Assembly (NCBI GenBank): GCA_022071955.1
Contig: JAJVIM010000032.1
Span: 88,086-152,085 of the forward strand
DNA length: 64,000 nt
Source of the DNA: Anaerolineae bacterium
GTDB taxonomy: Bacteria; Chloroflexota; Anaerolineae; 4572-78; J111
Direction: 5' to 3'
In this document: piece by piece, positions 34,205 to 43,049 of the stretch
How the letters are laid out: each line of letters starts with the position of its first letter
Position numbering within the stretch: the stretch's first letter is position 1
The notes under the pieces: model-generated
The model's input: only the letters and a program-made list of their open reading frames with translations
Databases searched by the model: none
Told to the model about the DNA's origin: nothing
Program-made: the position numbers and the translations under genes

Positions 34205-34897
34205 TTAATCGCCTTCTTCTTCCGGGTGGTCTTCTTTGTGGTCGCTCTTGTGGCTGTCTTCTTTGCTGCTATCCTCTTTGCTGCTGCTGTCGCTGCTGCC
34301 GCTGCTGTCTGAGCCTGAGCGCTGCCCGCCGATGGTGACGGTTGTTTCCGGCGAGCGGAGTAGCTGTCGGGCGTTGAGTTCGGTCAGGTCTTTTTCCAGT
34401 TCGGCGGCGGCGGACTGCTGGCTGGCCCGCAACTCGCTGGCAGACTGTTCAAACTCGGCTTGCAGGGCGCTCATTTGCTGTTGGTGGTGGGTTTCGTTCT
34501 GGGCAATGGTTTGATTGAGGGCGGTGGCGGTGGCGGCAAGATTATCGACAATTTGCTGTTGGGACGCCACCTGTTTTTGCAGGGCGTCCAGTTGGGCATT
34601 TTGCTGCTCGGTTTGGGTGGCCACCAACTGGTTGAGGTTGTCGAGCGATTGGCGCGTCTGGTCAATTTGGGCTTGAATAGCGGCCATTCGCTGCCTGGTG
34701 GCGTTTTCAAGTTGGACCTGCCGGTTTTTAAACTGAATGGCGCGAGCGGTGGCTTGCACGTCAATTTCCGGGGCGAGCAGGTTTATCTGCCCCGAGCGCG
34801 AGGCGGCAAATACGGTTGACAGGCCAAACAGCCCGACCGCAATAACAATAACAACAATAATCAGGCTGGTATTGATAACCGTGGTACTTTTCATCAC
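34205..34897 (-). CDS. Membrane-anchored coiled-coil protein with charged Ser/Asp/Lys/His tail (CC2 type)
   Basis: A 230-residue protein not assignable to a named family. One N-terminal hydrophobic helix (about 8-31) is followed by a Q/A/L-rich coiled coil (about 50-185) and a low-complexity tail from about 190, built of Ser/Gly and then Lys-Glu-Asp-Ser-His units ending EEEGD. The start codon lies ten bases after the CC1 gene, so the two are a unit. The later pair at 45365-46595 repeats the same order: a CC1 with plain ends, then a CC2 with a charged tail. The likely place is outside the membrane, spanning or touching the wall. The role is unknown. Confidence 0.75.
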   Translation of the reverse strand: MMKSTTVINTSLIIVVIVIAVGLFGLSTVFAASRSGQINLLAPEIDVQATARAIQFKNRQVQLENATRQRMAAIQAQIDQTRQSLDNLNQLVATQTEQQNAQLDALQKQVASQQQIVDNLAATATALNQTIAQNETHHQQQMSALQAEFEQSASELRASQQSAAAELEKDLTELNARQLLRSPETTVTIGGQRSGSDSSGSSDSSSKEDSSKEDSHKSDHKEDHPEEEGD

Positions 34898-34907
34898 AGA
34901 ATCTCCG

Positions 34908-35390
34908 TTAATTTCCCAGCTCGGTTTTAACCTGTTCCAATTTTGAGCGGGTTTCGGCCAGTTCTTGTTCCATTTCGGCCAAACGCGCTTGTGTCCGCCG
35001 CTGTGCGTCGTTCAATTCGGTTTGCTGCGCGGCCAGGCGAGTGGTGCGGGTAATTTCTAGCCGGCCAATTTGCAGGTTAAGTTCCTGTGCCTGAGCTTGC
35101 AGCTTTTCCAACTGGTGCTGGCTGTCGGCCATTTTCTTTAACCAGATGTCGGTTTGAATTTCCAGAGCATCTTGTTCCTGCTGAATTTTGGCCTGTATAT
35201 CGTCCAACTGGCCCTGAACTTCGGCTTCGTGCTCGGCCAGGTGGGTTTCTATCGGGGCCAGATCGCTGTCAATAGAAATAACCAGCGGCGGCTGCGGCTG
35301 GGCGCGCTGCGGCCACAGCAAATAGACCCCCACCAGCAGTAAAATGGGCACAGTAACGGCGCTCACCAATATAAAACCCAGATTCTTCAT
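34908..35390 (-). CDS. Membrane-anchored coiled-coil protein (CC1 type)
   Basis: A 160-residue protein: N-terminal helix (about 5-25), a short Pro-rich QPQPP linker, then an uninterrupted heptad coiled coil to the C-terminus. The ATG at 35390 overlaps the kinase stop codon by one base (TGATG) with GGAG upstream, so translation is coupled to the kinase; the longer frame to 35438 lies inside the kinase gene. The segment LEKLQAQAQELNLQIGRLE aligns with LEQLHAQEQALQAQIQQLE of the protein at 45365-45880, so these are paralogues. No known domain is recognised. It may be a target, partner or effector of the adjacent two-component system. Confidence 0.78.
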   Translation of the reverse strand: MKNLGFILVSAVTVPILLLVGVYLLWPQRAQPQPPLVISIDSDLAPIETHLAEHEAEVQGQLDDIQAKIQQEQDALEIQTDIWLKKMADSQHQLEKLQAQAQELNLQIGRLEITRTTRLAAQQTELNDAQRRTQARLAEMEQELAETRSKLEQVKTELGN

Positions 35391-36796
35391 CAACTTACTC
35401 CATTTTTCACCGGCTGGCTTTGTTTGAGCGGCAGCCAAACCGTAAATGTGGTGCCCTGGTCAATGGTGCTGTCTACCTCTACCCGGCCGCCGTGCGCCTG
35501 GGCCAGCCACTGCACAATCGATAACCCCAGCCCGGCGCCGCTGGTTTGGCCGTTGGCCGATACCCGCGAGCGGGCTTTATCCACCCGGTAAAAGCGATCA
35601 AACAGGTGTGGCAAATGTTCCGGGCCAATGCCGGGGCCGGTATCGGCAATGGTAACACAGGCCTGGCCGTTGGTAATGGCGGCGTTGACCATAACCGTGT
35701 CACCGGAGCGCGAATATTTAAGGGCATTATCGATTAAATTCATAAACAGCCGGCTGAGCTTGTTCCGGTCGCCTTCAATCACCAGCACACCCGGCACATC
35801 GACATTCAGCGAAATTTCTTCTTTGATAGCTTTGGGCATAAAACTGGCTGTCTGTTCGGTTAACATTTCGGCCAGGTTAAAGTAATCCAGTTTAAGGACA
35901 GATTGCTGGTTATCGGCGCGAGCCAGCAGCAGCAGTTCCTGTACCAGGGCGATGAGCTGATCGGTTGTTTGATTTACGTTTTCCAGCGTTTCCTGGTAGG
36001 TTTCGGGGCTGCGCGGCCGGGCCAGGGCTACTTCAACATCACCTTTGAGAATGGTCAGCGGTGTTTTCATCTCGTGCGAGGCATCAGCAATGAACCGCTT
36101 CTGTTGCTCAAAGGCATCTTCCAGCCGCGCCAGCATCTGGTCAAAGGTGGCCGCCAGCCGGCCCACTTCGTCATTGGGTAAATCCATTTTGAGCCGCTGG
36201 TGCAGGTCGCGAGCGCTGATTTGCCGGGCGGCGCGGGTAATTCGGTCGATGGGGTCCAATGCGCTGGCGGCCAAAAACCAGCCGCCGGCGCTGGACGCCA
36301 GCAGTGTCAGCGGGATGCCGATGCCCAGCAGGGCAATAAGCTGGCGCTGCACATCCTGAATATGACGGTAGCTTTCGGCTACCTGCACCAGCCCCGAACC
36401 GCGATTTTCAATAACAAATGGCGCAGTATACAACCGAATGGGCGTATCATCGACCAGTTGGGCGTTTTCCAGCGTGGCGTTATTCATATTGGTCAGCGAG
36501 GCTTTGAACGAGGCGCCCTCAAAATGGCCGGGATCGATGAGTGGCTGGCCCTGCGCATCAATTACCCGCCAATAAACGCCTTCTTCCGGGCTGTAACTCA
36601 ACTCGACTCCGTGCTCATCGTCATCCGCCTCAAAGTGGAGGTTGCCCAAAATCTCGCCAACTTCGCGCTGGAGATGGTTATCGACCGAGTTCATCAAACT
36701 GCGGGTTAATCCAACGTAAACAACCAGGCTAAAAATCACCAGGATGATGGAAAAAATGGCCGTATACCACAACGTCAGGCGGAGCCGAATGTTCAT
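35390..36796 (-). CDS. Membrane sensor histidine kinase (HAMP, HisKA, HATPase)
   Basis: A 468-residue kinase: TM1 about 11-30, extracytoplasmic sensor 31-150, TM2 about 153-176, HAMP about 178-230, HisKA with H241 (DASHEMKTPLT), HATPase with NLIDNALKYS, DTGPGIG and SGAGLGLSI. The sensor has an acidic patch (EADDDEH near residues 56-62). It starts six bases after the regulator gene and its stop overlaps the CC1 start. The order cyclase, regulator, kinase, CC1, CC2 makes a five-gene operon behind a promoter with three 11-bp-spaced boxes. It resembles CusS/QseC-type kinases in layout; the signal is unknown. Confidence 0.92.
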   Translation of the reverse strand: MNIRLRLTLWYTAIFSIILVIFSLVVYVGLTRSLMNSVDNHLQREVGEILGNLHFEADDDEHGVELSYSPEEGVYWRVIDAQGQPLIDPGHFEGASFKASLTNMNNATLENAQLVDDTPIRLYTAPFVIENRGSGLVQVAESYRHIQDVQRQLIALLGIGIPLTLLASSAGGWFLAASALDPIDRITRAARQISARDLHQRLKMDLPNDEVGRLAATFDQMLARLEDAFEQQKRFIADASHEMKTPLTILKGDVEVALARPRSPETYQETLENVNQTTDQLIALVQELLLLARADNQQSVLKLDYFNLAEMLTEQTASFMPKAIKEEISLNVDVPGVLVIEGDRNKLSRLFMNLIDNALKYSRSGDTVMVNAAITNGQACVTIADTGPGIGPEHLPHLFDRFYRVDKARSRVSANGQTSGAGLGLSIVQWLAQAHGGRVEVDSTIDQGTTFTVWLPLKQSQPVKNGVS

Positions 36797-36802
36797 TCTA
36801 CA

Positions 36803-37483
36803 TCATTCAACATCATCAATTTTGTAGCCAATGCCGCGCACGGTGTGGATGAGTGGCGGTTCGCCGTTGTCTTCCAGCTTTTGGCGCAGATGGCGCACGT
36901 ACACATCAACCACGTTAGACGCGCCAAAGTAATCGTAGCCCCACACAGCCTCGCGGATGAGAGTGCGGCTGAGCGGGCGGCGCGGGTGACGCATTAAATA
37001 TTCCAGCACCGCGTATTCTTTGGACGTGAGTTCAATTTCACGCTGGCCGCGCCGGGCCACGTGCGAAACCATATCGAGCTGCAAATCACCAATTTCCAGC
37101 ATGGTATCCATTTTGCCGGGCGTGGCGGCGCGTCGCACCAGCGCCCGAATCCGGGCCAGCAGTTCTTTAAAGGCAAACGGCTTGGGCAGGTAGTCGTCGG
37201 CGCCGGCGTCAAGCCCCCTAACCCGGTCATCAATTTCATCGCGGGCGGTCAGCATTAAAATTGGGGTGGTTACCCCGCGCGAGCGCAGAATTTTGGTCAC
37301 CTCAAAACCGTTGAGGCCGGGCAGCATCACATCGAGCAAAACCAGATCGTAACTGGCCGAAGCCACCCAATCCAGCGCCGCCGGGCCATCGCCCACCACA
37401 TCAACGGTGTAGCTTTCTTCTTCCAAACCGGTTTTTACAAACCGGGCAATTCGCTCTTCATCTTCCACAACAAGGATTCGCAT
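36803..37483 (-). CDS. OmpR/PhoB-family response regulator
   Basis: A 226-residue regulator: acidic pocket E7-D8, phosphoacceptor D51 (VLLDVMLP), KPF lysine in DYLPKPFAFKEL, and a winged-helix domain (about 125-225) with VVDVYVRHLRQKLED and IHTVRGIGYKI. It lies between the cyclase (four bases upstream) and its kinase (six bases downstream). As the DNA-binding member of this operon it is the best candidate to bind the 11-bp-period boxes in front of the cyclase, the second coiled-coil operon and apbE. Known family members bind such direct repeats just upstream of the -10. Confidence 0.92.
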   Translation of the reverse strand: MRILVVEDEERIARFVKTGLEEESYTVDVVGDGPAALDWVASASYDLVLLDVMLPGLNGFEVTKILRSRGVTTPILMLTARDEIDDRVRGLDAGADDYLPKPFAFKELLARIRALVRRAATPGKMDTMLEIGDLQLDMVSHVARRGQREIELTSKEYAVLEYLMRHPRRPLSRTLIREAVWGYDYFGASNVVDVYVRHLRQKLEDNGEPPLIHTVRGIGYKIDDVE

Positions 37484-37487
37484 GCCT

Positions 37488-38756
37488 TCACCCGTTAATC
37501 ACAAAAATTTGTAACAGATCAGATTTACCTTTAACCTGGATGGTTCTGGTTGAGGCCTGGGTTGGCAGGGTGGTTAACTTGCGGTAGGTTTGGCCCGACA
37601 TCACTATTTCACCCGGCCCGGCCGCCGATTCCAGCCGTTTGGCAGTGTTGACTGCATCTCCAATTATATCATATTTGCGGGTGCCGGTGGAACCCATTAA
37701 ACCTTCGATAACTTCGCCGGTGTTCAACCCAACCCCAACCGCCAGGTTGAGCGAGCCAAGCAGGGGGTGCAGCACGTGCTGAAGTTCCCGGGCGGTTTTT
37801 AGCGCCGCCGGCGCCGACTCAAAGCGGGTCATAATTTCATCGGCGGTAAAGTTGGGTTTGTGGCCGTTGTGCCGGGCGATGATCTCTTCTGCGGCGTTGT
37901 AGTAGCGGTTGAGCATTTCAACCACCGTCTGCGGGTCGGCGTGTTCTGACCAGGCCGTAAAGCCGCGAATATCCATAAACAGAATGGTTTTTTCTACCCG
38001 GCGCAGGTTCAACGCTCCGGGGTTATTCAGCGCGTTGGCAATCAAATCGCTGCCCAAACTCCATTCCGAATATTTTTTGAGCTGGCCGGCCAAAGAACGC
38101 AGAAATTGAGCGTATCGATTTCGCTGGGCTTCAGCTAACCCCAGCAGCGCGCCAAAAAATAACGCGCCGTAAAAAATAAATCGATGGCCGCTGCTGGCCA
38201 TATACTCCTGCCAGCCGGCCCAACTTACCTGGCTAAACTCGGCCACATTTTGCTCGGTGATAAAGTACATAGCCGGAAACAGCGCCACTTTGCTGGTGTT
38301 CAACAGCAGAGTGGTGGCCGCCTGCCAATTTTGGTTATCCCGGCGCAGCGATTGCAGCGCGCTGAGCACGGCCAGCGTCAGGCTCAACAGGGCAAACAGC
38401 CAGTGGTAGGGTTGGGCAAAAAAGTCCACGCCTTCAATTGCCAGATCGAGTGGGGCGTACAGGCCAAAGCCCAAAATGTTGCCCACAAAACGGGTTTGCC
38501 AGTTGTCTTTTTCAGCGGTGCCCAAAAACCAGGCCTGCACCAGCGAGGCCGCCACCAACGCGTAGTGGGACGGCTCGGTGAGGTAGCGGAGCAACCCCTC
38601 GCTGCTGACCACCCGGATGGCATCCAGAATGGGGAAAAGGGCGCTGGTGGTCACAAATTCGGTCAACACGCGGGAGGGAACAGTTCCGCGAATCCGTTGA
38701 TCCAGTGAAACGGACGATGCGGGCATCAAATGTGGTGCGGCAAGTTGGGATGTCAT
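37488..38756 (-). CDS. Membrane-bound class III adenylate/guanylate cyclase
   Basis: A 422-residue protein. The N-terminal half has about six hydrophobic helices (residues 60-225). The C-terminal cyclase homology domain (about 255-420) has FMDIRGFTAWSE with the first metal Asp, FTADEIMTRFES with the second, GVGLNTGEVIEG, and YDIIGDAVNTAKRLE containing the transition-state Asn and Arg region. It should make cAMP or cGMP in the cytoplasm. The second metal motif deviates from the usual IGD, so activity is likely but unproven. It is the first gene of the operon with the OmpR-type pair and the coiled-coil genes, placing a second messenger in the same circuit. Confidence 0.85.
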   Translation of the reverse strand: MTSQLAAPHLMPASSVSLDQRIRGTVPSRVLTEFVTTSALFPILDAIRVVSSEGLLRYLTEPSHYALVAASLVQAWFLGTAEKDNWQTRFVGNILGFGLYAPLDLAIEGVDFFAQPYHWLFALLSLTLAVLSALQSLRRDNQNWQAATTLLLNTSKVALFPAMYFITEQNVAEFSQVSWAGWQEYMASSGHRFIFYGALFFGALLGLAEAQRNRYAQFLRSLAGQLKKYSEWSLGSDLIANALNNPGALNLRRVEKTILFMDIRGFTAWSEHADPQTVVEMLNRYYNAAEEIIARHNGHKPNFTADEIMTRFESAPAALKTARELQHVLHPLLGSLNLAVGVGLNTGEVIEGLMGSTGTRKYDIIGDAVNTAKRLESAAGPGEIVMSGQTYRKLTTLPTQASTRTIQVKGKSDLLQIFVING

Positions 38757-38793
38757 GGCATTTACTCAATTTTAAATATGCGCAGTCCCTTTA

Positions 38794-38836
38794 ATGGTAG
38801 TCCGGTTCAATGAATCGTCAATGAAAGGTTAATGAA
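38794..38836 (-). promoter_or_regulatory. Activator-type promoter C: three TTCAT boxes, 11-bp period, 10 bp before -10
   Basis: Read on the minus strand, TTCAT occurs at 38836-38832, 38825-38821 and 38814-38810. After a 10-bp spacer comes -10 TACCAT (38799-38794). The cyclase ATG is about 38 bases beyond. The layout equals that of promoters A (50538-50580) and B (45283-45325) and has no separate -35, as in PhoB-activated promoters. Confidence 0.7.
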
Positions 38837-39029
38837 AAATTTTTCACGGATCGCTCCACAAAATCTCCACATTTGTTTGTTACTATCAGGCCAGAAACTG
38901 AAATGAGTGTAACCGAAGTAAGCCGGAAAGCGCCGCAGGCCGGGGGGCTTGGGGGGTAGTTCCCCCCAATTTTCTTCTCCCTCAACTCACTTTGATTACA
39001 TCCAATTGAAACTGAAAGGAACTTACAAA

Positions 39030-39632
39030 ATGATCAAAAACATTGTTATCGCTTCACTGATTGTTATTTTGGTTGGCGCTGTTGGCGTGGGCATTTACGA
39101 TGCCTATCAGGGCAACAGCTCGTTGGAAATGCCCAATTTTAGAGCGCTGGCCGCCGGCCAGATAGGCCCGGCGCAGGGCCAGGGCCAGAGCCGCGGGCAA
39201 GGACAGGGAAAAGGGCCGGGCCAGGGCCAGATGGGGCCGGGCCAGGGCAACGGCAGCGGCGAACCCATTCAGCACGACTGGTTGACGCTGAGCGGCACAG
39301 TGGTTGAAGTGCAGGCGCAGGGGTTGCTGGTTGACACCGCCGAGCGCGGCCAGTTGCTGCTCAATTTGGGCCGGCCTGGCTTTGCCGAGCAGCAGGGCGT
39401 TACCTTTACCCCCGGCGATGCCGTGACCATCAACGGTTTTGACAGCCCCGAAGGCCAGTTTGTCGCCGGAGATGTGACCAATGAAGCCACCGGCCAAACC
39501 CTTATGCTGCGCGATCCCAACGGCCGGCCGCTGTGGGCCGGGCCGGGCCGCGGCCAGGGCGGTGGACAGGGTCAGGGCGGCGGGCAAGGCCAGGGTCGCG
39601 GGCAAGGCGGCGGGCAGGGCTGGAACCAGTAG
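39030..39632 (+). CDS. Exported or membrane-anchored Gly/Gln-rich protein with central beta domain
   Basis: A 200-residue protein, family not recognised. An N-terminal hydrophobic helix (about 2-22) precedes a Gly/Gln/Arg repeat region (GQGQ units, about 45-75), a central domain (about 82-160: LTLSGTVVEVQAQGLLVDTAERG, FTPGDAVTINGF) that looks like a small OB-like beta barrel, and a second Gly/Gln repeat tail to the end. GAAAGGA lies ten bases before the ATG; an earlier in-frame start at 38949 lacks one. It precedes the cytochrome bc genes on the same strand by 75 bases. Codons for the repeats are almost pure GGC/CAG, suggesting repeat expansion. Confidence 0.72.
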   Translation: MIKNIVIASLIVILVGAVGVGIYDAYQGNSSLEMPNFRALAAGQIGPAQGQGQSRGQGQGKGPGQGQMGPGQGNGSGEPIQHDWLTLSGTVVEVQAQGLLVDTAERGQLLLNLGRPGFAEQQGVTFTPGDAVTINGFDSPEGQFVAGDVTNEATGQTLMLRDPNGRPLWAGPGRGQGGGQGQGGGQGQGRGQGGGQGWNQ

Positions 39633-39652
39633 CGAATGGTGAATTATGTTGG

Positions 39653-39682
39653 TGAGTGAGTGGGTTAAGAGTCACTCACTCA
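39653..39682. repeat. Perfect 10-bp inverted repeat upstream of the cytochrome b gene
   Basis: TGAGTGAGTG (39653-39662) pairs with CACTCACTCA (39673-39682) around a 10-base loop, ending 25 bases before the cytochrome b ATG. There is no T-run, so an mRNA-processing or protein-binding site fits better than a terminator. Confidence 0.6.
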
Positions 39683-39706
39683 TCAAACTATCTTGAGGAG
39701 GAACTG

Positions 39707-41092
39707 ATGTCACACCCCACCACCGAACCGCAACCGCCCAATATTGTCACCCGTATTCGCGGTTCCATCTTTCGCGGGCCGTTAGCCCCCCAGAGCGACC
39801 GCGAACGCAAATTGATGGTGCTCGACAGCCTGATCCTGCACCTGCACCCCAGTACGCTGCCGGAAAAAACGCTCAAATTCAGCCTCACCTGGGGGTTGGG
39901 CGGGATGACCGCCCTGACCATGCTGATTTTGCTGGTCACCGGCATTATGCTGATGTTTGCCTACACACCCTCGCCGGCGCAAGCCTACGACGATATTCTC
40001 AATCTGCAAACCAACGTTTGGTTTGGGCAGTTGGTCCGCAACATTCACCACTGGAGCGGCAACGCTATGATTGTGCTGGCTTTTCTGCACTTTTTGCGGG
40101 TCTTTTTTACCGGCGGTTTTGTGTCGCCGCGGCAGTTTAACTGGGTGATGGGCCTTATCCTGCTGCTGTTAACGGTGGCGGCCAATTTTACCGGCTACCT
40201 GCTGCCGTGGGATCAACTGGCCTATTGGGCCATCACCGTGGGCACCGGCCTGGTAGAATACATCCCGCTGATGGGCAAGTGGACTCAAACCGTAATTTTG
40301 GGCGGCCCGGAAGTGGGCGCGGCCACACTGCTCAACTTTTACGGGCTGCACATCGCCCTTATCCCGCTGGCCATACTCGGCATTATGTCCTTTCACTTTT
40401 GGCGAGTGCGCAAAGATGGCGGCGTGGTCATTCCGCGCACGCCCGGCGAAGCGCCGGAGCAAAAGGTGAGCCGGGTGACCACCATTCCTCATCTGGTGCT
40501 ACGCGAGTTGGTGGTGGCGCTGGTGTTATTGGTGCTGCTGTTTGGCTTTGCGATGGCGGTGAACGCGCCGCTGGAAGAATTGGCCAACCCGGACCACAGC
40601 CCCAACCCGGCCAAAGCGCCCTGGTATTTTATGGGCGTGCAGGAGCTGTTGCTGCACTTTCATCCGTTGGTGGCGGCGCTGGTTATCCCCGGGTTGGCGC
40701 TGGCGTTGTTGCTGGCGCTGCCCTATTTTGACCCCGATATGGACGGCGCGGGCATCTGGTTCCGCTCGATCAAAGGCCGCCGTATGGCCCTGGTCGCCGC
40801 GGTAACGGCGCTTGTTGGCGCGCCGCTGCTTATTTTGCTGGACGAGTTTGTGATCGATTTTGCTGGCTGGCTGCCCAGCTTGCCCACGCTGGTGAGCAAC
40901 GGCCTGGTGCCGCTGGCGCTGGTGCTGCTGCTGCTGTTTGCGTTTTACGATGGCATCCAAAAAATGTTCCGCGCCACCCGCTGCGAAACCGTGCAGGCAA
41001 CCTTTGTGCTGATTTTGGTGGCCTTTGTGGTGCTCACCGTTACCGGCGTCTGGTTTCGCGGGCCGGGCATGGCGCTGGTGTGGCCGGGCTGA
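39707..41092 (+). CDS. Cytochrome b subunit of a bc-type quinol oxidoreductase (fused b6/subunit-IV type)
   Basis: A 461-residue integral membrane protein with about eight or nine helices. Haem-ligating His pairs are visible in NIHHWSGNAMIVLAFLHFLR and in GLHIALIPLAILGIMSFHFW. The Qo-site motif appears as APWYF, a variant of PEWY, in the C-terminal part, so the b6 and subunit IV regions are one chain. The ATG at 39707 has GAGGAGG upstream; an earlier start at 39656 falls in the inverted repeat. It transfers electrons from quinol across the membrane with the Rieske protein and c-type cytochrome encoded next. It likely feeds the caa3 oxidase further right. Confidence 0.9.
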   Translation: MSHPTTEPQPPNIVTRIRGSIFRGPLAPQSDRERKLMVLDSLILHLHPSTLPEKTLKFSLTWGLGGMTALTMLILLVTGIMLMFAYTPSPAQAYDDILNLQTNVWFGQLVRNIHHWSGNAMIVLAFLHFLRVFFTGGFVSPRQFNWVMGLILLLLTVAANFTGYLLPWDQLAYWAITVGTGLVEYIPLMGKWTQTVILGGPEVGAATLLNFYGLHIALIPLAILGIMSFHFWRVRKDGGVVIPRTPGEAPEQKVSRVTTIPHLVLRELVVALVLLVLLFGFAMAVNAPLEELANPDHSPNPAKAPWYFMGVQELLLHFHPLVAALVIPGLALALLLALPYFDPDMDGAGIWFRSIKGRRMALVAAVTALVGAPLLILLDEFVIDFAGWLPSLPTLVSNGLVPLALVLLLLFAFYDGIQKMFRATRCETVQATFVLILVAFVVLTVTGVWFRGPGMALVWPG

Positions 41093-41126
41093 TTGCAAGG
41101 CTGAAGGAAGAAGGATGAAGGCGGAA

Positions 41127-41175
41127 GAATTACGAATTACGAATTACGAATTACGAATGACAAATGACAAATGAC
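41127..41175. repeat. Heptanucleotide tandem array (gaattac x4, gaatgac/aaatgac x3)
   Basis: Seven consecutive 7-bp units in the 183-bp gap between the cytochrome b and Rieske genes. The gap also carries a CACCAAACTCACCC direct repeat at 41209-41240, so most of the spacer is simple repeat. Confidence 0.85.
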
Positions 41176-41275
41176 GTTTTGCGCAACACGAACTTAAAAC
41201 TCAAAACCCACCAAACTCACCCAACCCACCAAACTCACCCCGCCCACCCAACATATTTTTAAGAGGGACTAACTT

Positions 41276-41767
41276 ATGACTGCAACAACCAACCCACCCG
41301 AAACTTCCCGCCGCGATTTTCTCAAACTGGCCTGGGCCGGACTGGGCGCGCTGGTCGCCGTTGAGGCCGGGGCCATGAGCGTGGCCTTTTCGCTGCCACG
41401 CCTGGCCGAAGGTGAATTTGGCAGTATTCTCACCGCCGGCCTGGTTGATGACTTTCCGGCCAATTCGGTGACGCCGTTTAACCAGGGCCGTTTTTACCTT
41501 TCCCGGCTGGAAGATGGCGGCTTTCTGGCGCTCTACCGCAAATGTACGCATCTGGGCTGCACCGTGCCCTGGGAAGCCAGCCAGCGCCAGTTTGTCTGCC
41601 CCTGCCACGCCTCGGCGTTTGACGCCAAAGGCGATGTACTCAACCCGCCCGCGCCGCGCGCGCTGGACCTGTTCCCGGTTATCATTGAGGACGGCGTGGT
41701 TAAAGTGGACACCAGCACCGTTATCAGCCGTGATAGATTTGACCCGTCGCAGGTGGTGTACGCGTAG
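41276..41767 (+). CDS. Rieske 2Fe-2S protein of the bc complex
   Basis: A 163-residue protein with an N-terminal twin-arginine signal anchor SRRDFLK (residues 11-17) and one helix (about 19-39). The Rieske cluster ligands are C90-T-H92-L-G-C95 and C108-P-C110-H111, with both disulfide cysteines (95, 110) present. The second box is CPCHAS rather than CPCHGS. It is exported folded by the Tat system and remains membrane-anchored, taking the first electron from quinol at cytochrome b. The length is normal. The gene lies between the cytochrome b and triple cytochrome c genes. Confidence 0.93.
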   Translation: MTATTNPPETSRRDFLKLAWAGLGALVAVEAGAMSVAFSLPRLAEGEFGSILTAGLVDDFPANSVTPFNQGRFYLSRLEDGGFLALYRKCTHLGCTVPWEASQRQFVCPCHASAFDAKGDVLNPPAPRALDLFPVIIEDGVVKVDTSTVISRDRFDPSQVVYA

Positions 41768-41832
41768 CGGGTCAGCGAATTGCGAATTGCGGATAAACGA
41801 GCCAGCTAGTCAGCGTAATACTTTGGATATTA

Positions 41833-41876
41833 CGTGTTGCGTGTTCTGTTGCCGTTGTTACGGAACACGCAACACG
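41833..41876. repeat. 14-bp perfect inverted repeat between Rieske and cytochrome c genes
   Basis: CGTGTTGCGTGTTC (41833-41846) and GAACACGCAACACG (41863-41876) enclose 16 bases. The arms are built of heptamer-like GTGTTGC units, linking it to the heptamer repeat family. It could pause transcription or protect the mRNA between two genes of the bc set. Confidence 0.65.
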
Positions 41877-41936
41877 AACTAATCAACGCAAGTTTACTCA
41901 ACTCAACACTTACCAGTGACAAAGGACTAATGACAA

Positions 41937-43049
41937 ATGACTCTCAGACACTGGAGCATCATCGGCATTATCGCCACTGCTATTTTGGCCGTTATGCTGC
42001 CTATGTACGCCCTGGCCGAAGCCGAGCGCATGGACAGCGCCCAGGCTCAACTGCTGCAAGAATCCATCGCCCAGGGTGAAATCACCTACGCCGAAAACTG
42101 CGTGATCTGCCACGGTGTATCCGGCGAAGGCATCAGTGCTTATCCCAGCCTCAACAACGACGGCGTACGGCAAATGGACTACACCGATCTGGTCAAAGTC
42201 ATCGAGCGCGGGCGCTACGGCACGGCAATGGCTGCCTGGGCCGTAGCCGAAGGCGGCGTGCTCAACAAAATGCAAATCGATCAACTGGTGGCCGTGATCC
42301 AGCACGGCGACTGGGCCAACACCGCCGCCACGGTAGACAAACTGGGGCTGGCCCCGCCCACCGTCATCACCGTTGAAATTTCTGACGAAACGCTGGCCGA
42401 ACTGGCCGCGCTGCCTCACGGCGAGGTGATTTCGGCGGCGCTGCCCGTGTTTGCCGCCAACTGCGCCGGCTGCCACGGCGCGCAGGGCGAAGGCACGGCC
42501 ATCGCCCCGGCGCTGAACGATCCGGCGCTGCGCGACAAACGTACCGACGCCGAGCTGAACCGCACCATTACCAACGGCGTGGCCGGCACGCTGATGGCCG
42601 GCTGGGCCAACGCCCTGCCCGCCGTCGATATTAACAATCTCGTGGGGCTGATCCGCTATTTTGACGAGATTCCCGCCGGCGCTATTCCCCAACCGGAACT
42701 TCCGCCCATTGCCAGCACCAACGCCGAAGTGATTGCCGCCGGGGCCAACCTGTTTAATATTGCCTGTGCCCAGTGCCACGGAACCGAGGGCCAGGGCACG
42801 CAGATGGCCCCCGCCCTCAATGTGCAGAGCTTTCTCACCCAAACCAACGATCAGGCCATCAAAGCTATCATTTCCAAAGGTGTGCCCAACACCCGCATGC
42901 CGGCCTGGGGCGGCCGCCTCAACGATTCGCAGCTCAACGCGTTGGTCAGCTTTTTGCGCAGTTGGGAGCCTACCGCGCCGGCCGTGGCCCAGCCGTCCGT
43001 TGGCACCGGCGGGCAGGGGCTTGGCCCGCCCTGGCTGCGCGGACAGTAA
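41937..43049 (+). CDS. Triple-domain c-type cytochrome of the bc complex
   Basis: A 370-residue exported protein: N-terminal hydrophobic signal or anchor (about 6-28) and three cytochrome c domains with haem sites C55-VIC-H59, C176-AGC-H180 and C277-AQC-H281. Each is followed by a distal methionine region (GTAMAAW, GTLMAGW, NTRMPAW). It replaces cytochrome c1/f as electron acceptor of the Rieske protein and could pass electrons directly to the caa3 oxidase. Triple-haem subunits in this position are known in some Chloroflexota and Actinobacteria-type complexes. The C-terminus has a Gly/Pro-rich tail. Confidence 0.9.
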   Translation: MTLRHWSIIGIIATAILAVMLPMYALAEAERMDSAQAQLLQESIAQGEITYAENCVICHGVSGEGISAYPSLNNDGVRQMDYTDLVKVIERGRYGTAMAAWAVAEGGVLNKMQIDQLVAVIQHGDWANTAATVDKLGLAPPTVITVEISDETLAELAALPHGEVISAALPVFAANCAGCHGAQGEGTAIAPALNDPALRDKRTDAELNRTITNGVAGTLMAGWANALPAVDINNLVGLIRYFDEIPAGAIPQPELPPIASTNAEVIAAGANLFNIACAQCHGTEGQGTQMAPALNVQSFLTQTNDQAIKAIISKGVPNTRMPAWGGRLNDSQLNALVSFLRSWEPTAPAVAQPSVGTGGQGLGPPWLRGQ

